This document shows positions 28,440-35,552 of a stretch of DNA of 64,000 nt, piece after piece (within the stretch, counting starts at the first letter, position 1; the number at the start of each line of letters is the position of its first letter). This DNA comes from JAXLQL01 sp046331625 (GTDB taxonomy: Bacteria; Acidobacteriota; Terriglobia; Bryobacterales; Bryobacteraceae). The DNA lies in the NCBI GenBank assembly GCA_046331625.1, contig JAXLQL010000018.1, positions 62,001 through 126,000 on the forward strand, given 5' to 3'. The position numbers were made by a program, and so were the translations under genes. Below the pieces are notes generated by a model that worked only from the letters and a program-made list of their open reading frames with translations, made no database searches and was not told where the DNA came from.

Positions 28440-29714
28440 ATCGCACGACACGGGATCGCCGTCTTCCAGACCTGCGCGATCCTTCTCAGCGCGACATGGG
28501 GGGCTGCGGTGGCAGACACGGATCGCGCGCTGTGGGCCTATTTCGCCAGGGATTGGGCTATCGCGCACAAGAAACTGCTGGCCGCGGCGAGCGAGGGAGA
28601 AGTAGAGGCTTTGTATTGGCTGGGCGACTTCTACTCGCAAGACCGGCCGCCGTATCGAAAGGATCCGGCGCGCTCGTTCGGCTACCTCTCGAGGGCAGCC
28701 GAAGCCGGACATCCCACGGCGGAGTTTCTGGTTTCGGAGGCATACAGGAACGGCGCGGGGGTGGCGGCAGACGAAGCGAAGGCTTTGCGGTGGCTGCTGG
28801 TTGCGGTGGAGGATCAGGTGCCGGAAGCGCAGCGACTGCTGGCCGCGCGGCTCGAGAGCGGGCGTGGCGTCGCGAAGGATGAGACGCGAGCCGCGGAACT
28901 GAGGCGCATAGCGGACACGCCGCACTCAGACCGGGAGAAATATTCGCCCTACTGCGCTTGGACCGCGGAAGCGCGGCTGGCGCTCGCGCGAGGCGACGTT
29001 GCCGGCGCTGCGCGGCAGTTCCGCGAACTCGCGGCGCGAGGTGTGTCGACAGCGCAGTTGCGCCTCGGGTTCTTGTACCGCGAGGGACGGGGCGTCGAGA
29101 AGGATGCGGGGCAGATGTCGCACTGGTTAGGCCGTGCCTCCGAACACGACTTCGTCGCGGCGTACGCGTTGGCTGCGTTCCACCTAACCGGAACAGAATT
29201 GCCGAGAAATGTTCCGAAGGCTGCGATGTATCTCGAACGGGCCCTTCGTTTGGGAACGGGCGATGTGGCGGCTGTCCAGGCGCGTCTCTTGCTTGCGACC
29301 ATCCATGGCCGCGGATTGACTGGTAGGCCCGATCCCAAGCGCGCCGCGGACCTGTTGCTCTCGATGCCGCCGATCGCGATGACGAACCCTCCACGGCAAC
29401 CGCATCCGGACTCGGCGTTGGTCGAGCGTCTACCGCGAATGAGCGTGGCTAGTGTGGCGGAGCAACGGAGTTGGATGGTGGCGGCGGCGAGGTCGGGGCA
29501 CGTGGATGCGCAGAAGCACCTGGGTCACATGTTCGAGTTCGGAGTGGAGCGGGGTCCGGCGGAGGGGATGTTGCGGCGCGATTTGGTGCAAGCGTACAGG
29601 TGGTATGCGTTGGCGGTGGGGCAGGGGGATTCGGAGGCGGGTCCGTTGGTCGAGCGGGTGAAGCGGAAGATGACAGCGGAGGAGATTGGCCGGGCGCGCG
29701 GATCCGCGCGGTGA
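28440..29714 (+). CDS. Sel1-like repeat protein, exported
   Basis: About 424 residues if translation starts near 28440. After a signal-like segment ('GIAVFQTCAILLSATWGAAVA') come Sel1/TPR-like units such as 'EVEALYWLGDFYSQDRPPYRKDPARS', 'PTAEFLVSEAYRNGAGVAADEAKAL', 'TAQLRLGFLYREGRGVEKDAGQ' and 'VDAQKHLGHMFEFG'. These form alpha-solenoid scaffolds for protein contacts, here probably periplasmic. The start is unclear: a good aaggag at 28426-28431 points to codon ATC at 28440, which is not canonical. The frame stays open upstream to 28218, where only weakly placed starts exist and the HTH remnant lies opposite. Alternatively the true start was lost. Confidence 0.7.
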   Translation: MARHGIAVFQTCAILLSATWGAAVADTDRALWAYFARDWAIAHKKLLAAASEGEVEALYWLGDFYSQDRPPYRKDPARSFGYLSRAAEAGHPTAEFLVSEAYRNGAGVAADEAKALRWLLVAVEDQVPEAQRLLAARLESGRGVAKDETRAAELRRIADTPHSDREKYSPYCAWTAEARLALARGDVAGAARQFRELAARGVSTAQLRLGFLYREGRGVEKDAGQMSHWLGRASEHDFVAAYALAAFHLTGTELPRNVPKAAMYLERALRLGTGDVAAVQARLLLATIHGRGLTGRPDPKRAADLLLSMPPIAMTNPPRQPHPDSALVERLPRMSVASVAEQRSWMVAAARSGHVDAQKHLGHMFEFGVERGPAEGMLRRDLVQAYRWYALAVGQGDSEAGPLVERVKRKMTAEEIGRARGSAR

Positions 29715-29933
29715 GTGACAGCCAGACCAGGTCTTTCCGGTAAAGCTCTCTTCGTTGTCAACGCGACCAATCCCAGCAGAGGCGCACTCTTCGTGCCAGA
29801 TTCCTGGAGGTTGACCTCCGCTCGCCGCTTCGGCAGACACGCAGAAGTGCAGATCGTTTCCTGCTTGCCACAATCTCGCCCAGCGCTGCCCGCGATTGCA
29901 GACCTGCACCGCATTCCGCCACCGTCCGCGGAG

Positions 29934-30511
29934 ATTCGGAAGCGAGCGCGTTGCTCGAAGAGAGGAAAGTGCTCGGTGACATCGCCGATTGAGTCAACCG
30001 TCCGGCCGAGGTGGCCGAGCGTCCGGGCTTGACCTTTTCCTGTGCTGCTCTGCAATGGGTTGACGATCACGCCTGCGTGTTTCCCAGATTGCTCAGGAAG
30101 CTGGCGCCCGGGAGGAATCCTGGCGGTTCACATGCCGGACTACGAGGCGGTCCCAAACCGCATCAGGCGCGAGATGGCGGCGGACGGGCGATAGGCTCGT
30201 TGGTTCCCGAACGGTCGGGCGAAAGAGTGGCGTTCGCACAGGTGGGGTTCCACTACGAGGCGCTCGCCAGCGATGCGAATGGATCGATCTTTGGGCCACC
30301 GGCCATGCAAGTCATGCCGGGCCTGGACGGAATCGTCGAGTGGTACAAAAGCACCGGCTTGCACCTTTGTCTGGACCGGATCACCGATGCAAGCCAACGT
30401 CAATCGTTCTTGGACCAATATCGCGAGCGTGTCGCTTCGTTCTTTCCAGAATCAAAGGCAGGCGGCGTTTCATTCCAGTTCCGCAGGCTTTTCGTTGTTG
30501 CTTGTGCGTAG
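29934..30511 (+). pseudogene. Decayed trans-aconitate 2-methyltransferase
   Basis: Segments of the Tam-type SAM methyltransferase can be read across frames. 'GDIAD', then a TGA at 29990 where Trp is expected, then 'LTFSCAALQWVDDHACVFPRLLRKLAPG' come first. A switch of frame gives 'VHMPDYEAVPNRIRREMAADG', and a return to the first frame gives 'IVEWYKSTGLHLCLDRI' and 'QFRRLFVVA'. The N-terminal SAM-binding third is missing or unreadable. The 870-bp space between the Sel1 gene and the histidine kinase is otherwise empty. Confidence 0.65.
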
Positions 30512-30588
30512 GAACTGGCGGCCCGGCGCTGAACGCGAGAGGAGAGCCCGCAAGTGAGATTCCGGCGGCGAGCACGGCATCGGAACGC

Positions 30589-31575
30589 CTACACAGAGCG
30601 AATGCTCCGCTCCGGCATCAACCGGATCACCACCTCGAGCCCCGACGGCTCCCGATTGCGGCAGAACACCGCTCCCCGGCAAACATCCACGCAACTCTTG
30701 ACGATCGCCAAGCCCAGTCCCTTGCCCCCCGTGGATGTCGTCCTCGACGGATCCAGCCGGTAGAACGGCTCGAAGACTTGCTCGAGTTTCGACTCCGGCA
30801 GTCCCGGACCATGATCGGCGACGATCAGTTCCACCAGTCCCTCGTGGCGCTGCGCGCGAACCTCGATGGGACCCGCCTCTCCCGCATACCGCCGGGCATT
30901 GCGCAGCAAGTTCGAAAGGGCTCGGATGAGGTAGACTTCGTGGCCCATCGCTGTGAGCCCTGGGTCCACGGCGATCTCGATGGGAATGTTCTCGCGATCA
31001 GAGGCGCGCTGGGCCGCGGACCGCAGATTCACCGCGGCGAGAGGCGCAGAGCCGCTTTCGAAGCTCACCCTCGAGAACGACGAGAGCTCATTCACGAGCG
31101 TGGACATCTCTTGAATTTCGTCATGCAGCGCCTTCACATCCGCCTGGTGCTCTTCGCCGATCGTCTCCTCGATCACGCCGAGAGCAAATTGAATGCGGGC
31201 GAGCGGCGCGTTCAACTCGTGCGCCACGTCGCCGAGGAAGCGCTTCTGGTCCTTCAGGATGCCATCGAAGCGCTGCGTCATCCGGTCAATGCTGCGGCCG
31301 AGCGGCGCCAACTCGCCATTGCCGGGGGGAGTTCGCTCTTCGAGGTGGCCGCTGGCGATTCGAGACACCGACTTCTGCAGCCGGGCAATCGCGTGCGAAA
31401 TCCTCCACAGCGGAGGCGCCCAGCAGAGGGCGGAAACCAGCGCCAATGCGACGGCGATCGCGACCCAATGCAAAGCTCCAGGCGGCCACGCGCCGAGAAC
31501 GCGAGACGCCGCCAAGAGCAGCACCGCGGCCAGCAGAGCATTCAACGCAGTTCTGAGAGCGATCCTGCCGGCCAT
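30589..31575 (-). CDS. Sensor histidine kinase (HAMP-type, OmpR-class partner)
   Basis: 328 residues. Two N-terminal membrane helices enclose almost no periplasmic domain ('ALNALLAAVLLLAASRVLG', 'WVAIAVALALVSALCWAP'). A HAMP linker follows ('ISHAIARLQKSVSRIASGHL'), then the dimerisation/phosphoacceptor box 'VAHELNAPLARIQ' (about residue 118), N box 'NLLRNARRY', G1 'DHGPGLP', F box 'FEPFYRLD' and G2 'GGKGLGLAI'. The usual HEL(R/K)TPL is HELNAPL here, with the phospho-His retained. The tiny extracellular loop suggests sensing within the membrane. It lies 12 bp downstream of the response regulator gene, in one operon; signal unknown. Confidence 0.9.
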   Translation of the reverse strand: MAGRIALRTALNALLAAVLLLAASRVLGAWPPGALHWVAIAVALALVSALCWAPPLWRISHAIARLQKSVSRIASGHLEERTPPGNGELAPLGRSIDRMTQRFDGILKDQKRFLGDVAHELNAPLARIQFALGVIEETIGEEHQADVKALHDEIQEMSTLVNELSSFSRVSFESGSAPLAAVNLRSAAQRASDRENIPIEIAVDPGLTAMGHEVYLIRALSNLLRNARRYAGEAGPIEVRAQRHEGLVELIVADHGPGLPESKLEQVFEPFYRLDPSRTTSTGGKGLGLAIVKSCVDVCRGAVFCRNREPSGLEVVIRLMPERSIRSV

Positions 31576-31587
31576 TGCGTTGGCTCT

Positions 31588-32331
31588 CTACTGCCGAGTC
31601 TCCTGCCGCAGGAAAAGGTATCCCACGCCGCGCACGGTTTCGATCCAGCGCGGCGACTTCGGATCGTCACCCAGCTTCTTGCGCAGCGAAGAGATGTGGA
31701 CGTCGATCGAGCGTTCGAGGCTGTCGCCGTCGCGTTGGCCGACTTCGACCAGGAGATTCTCCCGGGTGCGAACCCGGCCAGCCGAACGCGCCAAGGTGTC
31801 GAGCAGATCGAACTCGAGCCGCGTCAGATCGAGAGTCCGGCCGCCGAGGGTCGCCTGGTAGGCGGAGGGATCGATGGCGAGTTCGCCGAACGTCAGCGGC
31901 TGGCGGCGATCGGCGGATCCCTGCCGCGCCAACATCGAGCGCCGGAGCAGAGCGCGCAGGCGTGCCAGTAACTCCCGGGTGGAGGTGCTCTTGGGCAGAT
32001 AGTCGTCGGCGCCCATTTCGAGTCCCACGATGCGGTCCGTCTCGTCCGTGCGGCCTGTCAGCATCAGAACCGGCAAGTCCGACTCGGCGCGGAGCTGGTG
32101 CAGCAGCTCGAAGCCATCCATGCCGCCGGGGAGCATCACGTCGAGGATGAGCGCGTGGAAGGACATGGTGCGTGTGCGCTGGAGGCCCGCTTCGCCGGTG
32201 TGGGCGAGTTCCACCGAGTAGCCCATGGTTTCGAGGTAGCGCTTCACCAGGCCGCACAGGCGCACATCATCCTCCACGATGAGGATGCGAGGCTTGGTGG
32301 CCTGGTCCGCTTGTTGACCGGTTGCGGGCAT
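31588..32331 (-). CDS. OmpR/PhoB-family response regulator
   Basis: 247 residues. The receiver domain (about 13-125) has acidic pair 'VEDDVRL', phospho-Asp in 'ALILDVMLPGGMDGFEL', and Lys in 'DDYLPKSTS'. The C-terminal winged helix (about 145-240) includes 'LTRLEFDLLDTLARSAGRV', 'DVHISSLRKKLGDD' and 'IETVRGVGYLF', typical of OmpR/PhoB DNA-binding domains. It pairs with the histidine kinase just downstream and would regulate its own or nearby genes; the divergent neighbour is the PEP-CTERM gene. No binding repeat was identified in the 269-bp divergent region (32332-32600). Confidence 0.92.
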   Translation of the reverse strand: MPATGQQADQATKPRILIVEDDVRLCGLVKRYLETMGYSVELAHTGEAGLQRTRTMSFHALILDVMLPGGMDGFELLHQLRAESDLPVLMLTGRTDETDRIVGLEMGADDYLPKSTSTRELLARLRALLRRSMLARQGSADRRQPLTFGELAIDPSAYQATLGGRTLDLTRLEFDLLDTLARSAGRVRTRENLLVEVGQRDGDSLERSIDVHISSLRKKLGDDPKSPRWIETVRGVGYLFLRQETRQ

Positions 32332-32600
32332 GCAACTCCCTCACTGTAGCCGGTGGGGGCGTTTCGTGTCCACATCCACTCCGCATCAGGGGGTAACGAT
32401 TTTCGAGAATTCGTGGGCGGGCGCCGTCACTTCATCATTTCTAAACAATTCCTGGAGACGCGCTTAATGCGGCTTGGATAGCATCGTCGGAGATTCGACG
32501 GGGGAGATTTCCCTGACATCGCATCGCGGCTCCGGATGCCAGGCCGGGGCACGCGTGCCGGGTCTCGAGATGAGCCCGAGAGTAGTGGAGGAGAGAGACG

Positions 32601-33260
32601 ATGATGACAAAGCTGCGGAGCCAGATTGGCGGTCTCGTGTCGCTTGGATGGAGTTCGAGAACAGCGTCGAAGCCAAATCCGGCCAGGCGCGGACTGCTTG
32701 CGGGAACGACGCTCCTGCTCGTGCTCTCGGCGGGAGCGCCGGCGTATGGGACACCTATTGACTACGTCTTTAACTTCACGACCACCGAACAGGGCCATCT
32801 GATCCCGACTGGCGGCTTCACTTACGATAGCGGCACAGGGCTGTTTTCGAATTTTCTGGTCCATTTGGATGGACTTACGTTCGATTTTACGGGCGAAGCG
32901 AACCGGATTGGCGGCGGAAGGCGGCTGCCCTTCGAATTGGGCTCGCTGGCGCAGAACCTGATCGATGGATACGGCCCGCTGGGTCCGGAGCTTTCGCACT
33001 GGTATGCCGGGCCGGAGGGCTTCTACGGCTTCGAGTGGAGAACGCCGGCGGCGGATTTTCTCTACTATGACCTGACCGCCGGCGCCCCGGCGAGCCCCAT
33101 CTCGGACTCTCCGCAAGTGTATGCGGGGACCTGGAGCACCACGATTGACACCGGCACGCCGGAAGTGGCGGAGCCGGGGACTCTCGGCCTGACGGCCCTG
33201 GCGATGGCCGCTGGAGTGGTGGCAAGGCGCCGCAGACAACGGTCCGCTCTCGCCGCCTAG
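32601..33260 (+). CDS. PEP-CTERM sorting-signal protein
   Basis: 219 residues. The long N-terminus with a signal segment ('LLAGTTLLLVLSAGAPAYG') precedes a beta-rich mature part ('YVFNFTTTEQGHL', 'FTYDSGTGLF'). It ends with a PEP-CTERM-like tripartite signal: 'EPGTLGLTALAMAAGVVARRRRQR' (about 191-214), meaning motif, hydrophobic helix and basic cluster. Such proteins are processed by exosortase and released or anchored at the surface, often with exopolysaccharide. No exosortase is in the window. The gaggagagag stretch upstream serves as ribosome site; ATG 32601 and 32604 are equivalent. Confidence 0.82.
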   Translation: MMTKLRSQIGGLVSLGWSSRTASKPNPARRGLLAGTTLLLVLSAGAPAYGTPIDYVFNFTTTEQGHLIPTGGFTYDSGTGLFSNFLVHLDGLTFDFTGEANRIGGGRRLPFELGSLAQNLIDGYGPLGPELSHWYAGPEGFYGFEWRTPAADFLYYDLTAGAPASPISDSPQVYAGTWSTTIDTGTPEVAEPGTLGLTALAMAAGVVARRRRQRSALAA

Positions 33261-33399
33261 GCCGACGCGAGCTTGGCTCGATTCCGAAGTGGCACGTCGC
33301 CATTCGTTCGGCCCACGCTGGGCCTCAGCCGAGCGCGTCCGACGTTGAAGCATAATCCTCGACATGGCTGGTGCCAGAAGATCTGACTCCCTTCGTGGG

Positions 33400-33710
33400 G
33401 ATCCGCGTCACAACGAGCCTGACTGGCCGGCTGCGGAAGCCCATCCCGGATCGCGGCACGTCATTGAGGAAGTCGCGCGGGGCCTTGTCGATTTCGTCGA
33501 TGAGGGCGACGCAGCGGCGGCCGTCCTAGCTTTCGCGCATGGCTTCGTCGAGGGCTCGGTACTGGATGAAGTTCGCGGTCTCGGCGGCGCCGCCGGTATG
33601 GGTGGCGCGGAAGTGGCCGAGAGCGTCGTAGTGATAGAAGCGGTCGCGCGCGATGGATCTGGTCTTGGCGACGAAGCGGATGAGGGGGATGCTTTCGCGT
33701 GAAGCGGATC
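33400..33710 (-). pseudogene. Fragment of MoxR-like AAA ATPase
   Basis: One minus-strand frame reads 'LIRFVAKTRSIARDRFYHYD', 'LGHFRAT', 'NFIQYRALDEAMRES', then a TAG stop, then 'CVALIDEIDKAPRDFLNDV', the Walker B region of MoxR/AAA ATPases. Walker A and everything N-terminal are missing; the right end runs straight into the VapB reading frame near 33700. The fragment has an in-frame stop and no plausible start, so it is dead. Confidence 0.65.
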
Positions 33711-33931
33711 TCTTGGCGCACGAGCTTGCGAAGCGGTCCGGCCAATCAGTTGGCGCCGCGGTAGTCGAGGCCCTGCGCGAGCAGATTCAGCGGCAATCGC
33801 TGGATAGCGGCAGGCAGCAACTCGAGGATGACCTGAACGCCATCGGCTCCCGTTGTGGGGCACTCCCTGACATCGACACGCGGAGCCCGGAGGAAATACT
33901 GGGATACGATGAGCGCGGTTTGTTTCGCTGA
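33689..33931 (+). CDS. vapB: VapB-type antitoxin, N-terminus possibly damaged
   Basis: 80 residues from ATG 33689 (the frame is open to ATG 33653). 'LAHELAKRSGQSVGAAVVEALREQI' fits the N-terminal DNA-binding/dimerisation part of VapB antitoxins, and the C-terminal 'RSPEEILGYDERGL' fits the toxin-neutralising tail seen in VapB of the Rv0623 type. The N-terminal few residues abut the MoxR fragment, so the original start may be lost. The cognate vapC begins 2 bp later but is broken, so this antitoxin probably has no functional partner here. Confidence 0.7.
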   Translation: MLSREADLLAHELAKRSGQSVGAAVVEALREQIQRQSLDSGRQQLEDDLNAIGSRCGALPDIDTRSPEEILGYDERGLFR

Positions 33932-33933
33932 CG

Positions 33934-34106
33934 ATGGAGATTGATTCGTCCGCTGTAATCGCCATTCTACTGGATGAGCGGACAAGCCCGTGTTCTCGGC
34001 GGCCATCGCAGCGAACGATGTTCGAATCAGGTCAACGCATTCGAAGCCGCAATGGTGATCGAAGGCTGAAAGGGTGTTGGCGGGCATTCGGAATTGGATC
34101 TTCTTC
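33934..34106 (+). pseudogene. vapC: vapC toxin, 5' part, frameshifted
   Basis: Starts as a PIN-domain VapC: 'MEIDSSAVIAILLDE' with the first catalytic Asp. It continues in other frames as 'VFSAAIAANDVRI', 'NAFEAAMVIEG' and finally 'ELDLL' near 34105. At least two frameshifts interrupt it, and the 3' catalytic half is not downstream on this strand but inverted (next entry). Confidence 0.6.
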
Positions 34107-34225
34107 GGCTCGCCGGTAACTGCCGCCAGCGCATAGGCCACGGCAATCGCCGAAGTTCAGACTCGCTTGATGGTTGCCCTTGCCGAATCGTCTCCACGCC
34201 AGCCGGCAGCTTCGAAATGTACGGC
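34107..34225 (-). pseudogene. vapC: vapC toxin, 3' part, in inverted orientation
   Basis: On the minus strand 'AWRRFGKGNHQASLNFGDC', followed after a one-base frameshift by 'VAYALAAVTGEP', is the C-terminal half of a PIN/VapC toxin (conserved NFGD...YALA). It ends where the plus-strand 5' half ends, tail to tail. Either the 3' half was inverted in place or two different vapC remnants have met. Confidence 0.55.
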
Positions 34226-34320
34226 TTCGAACGCGACCAACGCTGTCCTTCGAAGGCAACGACTACTTCAGGACCGATATTCGCTCCGCGCTTCCCGCCG
34301 ATCCGATACCTTCATAAAGA

Positions 34321-34773
34321 GAAGAGGGCCGCCGAAGCGGCCCCCTCGCACACCACCGAAGCGAACCCTACAGCCGGACAATCTTGTTCGACTTGTACCC
34401 CTTCAACGCATTCCGCGTATCCACGATCAGCGACGCCTTCTCGATCACGCTCGAATACGGCGAATTCGTGTGATTCGTGATAATCACCACGCAATCGGCC
34501 TGCGCCGCGCACTGGATCGGATCCTGCGCGAAGAACTCTTCCTTGTCCACACGGAACACCGGCACATACGGATCGCTGTATGTGATCTTCGCCCCGCGCT
34601 CGCGGAGTAAGTGCACCACGTCGATCGCCGGCGACTCGCGCATGTCGTCGATATCCTTCTTGTACGCCACGCCCATCACGTGAATGTGCGACCCCTTCAC
34701 CGGCTTCGACACGTCGTTGAGCGCGCTCTGGATCTTGTCCACGACGTAGTGCGGCATCTGCCCGTTGACGTGC
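34321..34773. repeat. Direct repeat, left copy (453 bp) of dehydrogenase 3' end
   Basis: Matches 40391-40843 at a constant offset of 6070 with no indels and about seven mismatches by eye. It covers the terminator hairpin and the last ~135 codons of the nucleotide-sugar dehydrogenase. Identity collapses at 34774/40844. Confidence 0.9.
34326..34343 (-). terminator. UUCG-loop hairpin after truncated dehydrogenase copy
   Basis: Read on the minus strand: gggccgc-ttcg-gcggccc, a perfect 7-bp stem with a C(UUCG)G tetraloop, followed by tcttctcttt. Identical stem to the one after the full-length gene at 40396-40413. Confidence 0.7.
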
Positions 34774-34790
34774 AGGGCCAATTCGACGGA
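34368..34790 (-). pseudogene. 3' fragment of nucleotide-sugar dehydrogenase paralogue
   Basis: Encodes only the C-terminal UDP-binding domain: 'HVNGQMPHYVVDKIQSALN', 'HVMGVAYKKDIDDMRESPAI', 'SDPYVPVF', ending 'YKSNKIVRL'. It is the same as the intact gene at 40438-41757 except Val for Ala in 'HY(V/A)VDK'. Almost all DNA differences are silent. The NAD domain and catalytic Cys are missing; the frame extends upstream to 34973 through unrelated sequence. Non-functional alone. Confidence 0.85.
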
Positions 34791-34960
34791 GCACATCAGA
34801 CAGGGCTGCTGTCCGACGGTGCCACACTCCGGGGCAAGCAGGCAAATTGAACGGGGCGCGCCGCTAGCACGCGGTAAGCGAAGACGGAAGGCAAACCGGA
34901 AGGATGGCAAAACGGAAGGATTGTACCGAAACGTAGGACTCGATATACTACAAGGCTCCC

Positions 34961-35533
34961 ATGAAGTGGGCATCGGCAGATGGAGATAACATTACTGCGC
35001 TACTCAAGCGGGTTTCGAGCGGCGACCGTGAGGCCGAGCAGGCCCTCCTCGACCGAGTTTACCCGGACCTTCACGCCATCGCCCGCCGGCATTTCCGGTT
35101 GGAGAAGTCCGCGCACACCCTCCAGCCCACAGCTCTGGTAAATGAAGTCTACCTGAAGGTGTTGCAGCATTCAGATACTGACTGGAAAGACCGGGCTCAC
35201 TTTTTCGCTGTCGCCTCGCGGGCAATGCGGCAGGTCCTGATCGACCACGCCCGGCGTGACCGCTCGGAGAAGCGGGGCGGTGGCGCAATGAACCTTCCAC
35301 TAAACGAAGGGATAGCCTCGACGCAGGCGGCGAGCGTGGAGCTCATAGCTCTTGACGAAGCCCTCCATGCTCTGGAGGAGATCAACCCGCGGCTGGCTAA
35401 GGTCGTCGAGTACCGATACTTTGGAGACATGACCGAGCAAGAAGTCGCGGAAGCACTGGGCGTTTCCACACGCACGGTAAAGCGCGATTGGGCGTTTGCG
35501 CGCGCTTGGCTCCGCGATCGCTTGATCAGGTGA
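34961..35533 (+). CDS. ECF sigma factor (TIGR02999-like), first module
   Basis: 190 residues. Region 2: 'YPDLHAIARRHFRLEKSAHTLQPTALVNEVYLKV', then 'FFAVASRAMRQVLIDHARR'. Region 4: 'LAKVVEYRYFGDMTEQEVAEALGVSTRTVKRDWAFARAWL', a sigma-70 r4 HTH. The 'HTL.PTALV.E.YLK' and 'AMRQ.L.DHAR' signatures mark the Acidobacteria/Planctomycete ECF group paired with Ser/Thr kinases. The kinase gene starts 19 bp downstream. No anti-sigma gene is present, so control is probably through the kinase. 'tatact' at about 34946 is too close to the start to call as a promoter with confidence. Confidence 0.92.
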   Translation: MKWASADGDNITALLKRVSSGDREAEQALLDRVYPDLHAIARRHFRLEKSAHTLQPTALVNEVYLKVLQHSDTDWKDRAHFFAVASRAMRQVLIDHARRDRSEKRGGGAMNLPLNEGIASTQAASVELIALDEALHALEEINPRLAKVVEYRYFGDMTEQEVAEALGVSTRTVKRDWAFARAWLRDRLIR

Positions 35534-35552
35534 CTTCCCGAATCGAAAAGCG

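Noticed and set aside
30340..31971. 543-codon plus-strand frame opposite the two-component genes
   Set aside because: Antisense to a histidine kinase and response regulator with full motif sets.
33364..33702. 112-codon plus-strand frame
   Set aside because: Antisense of the MoxR fragment, whose minus-strand reading gives recognisable AAA motifs.
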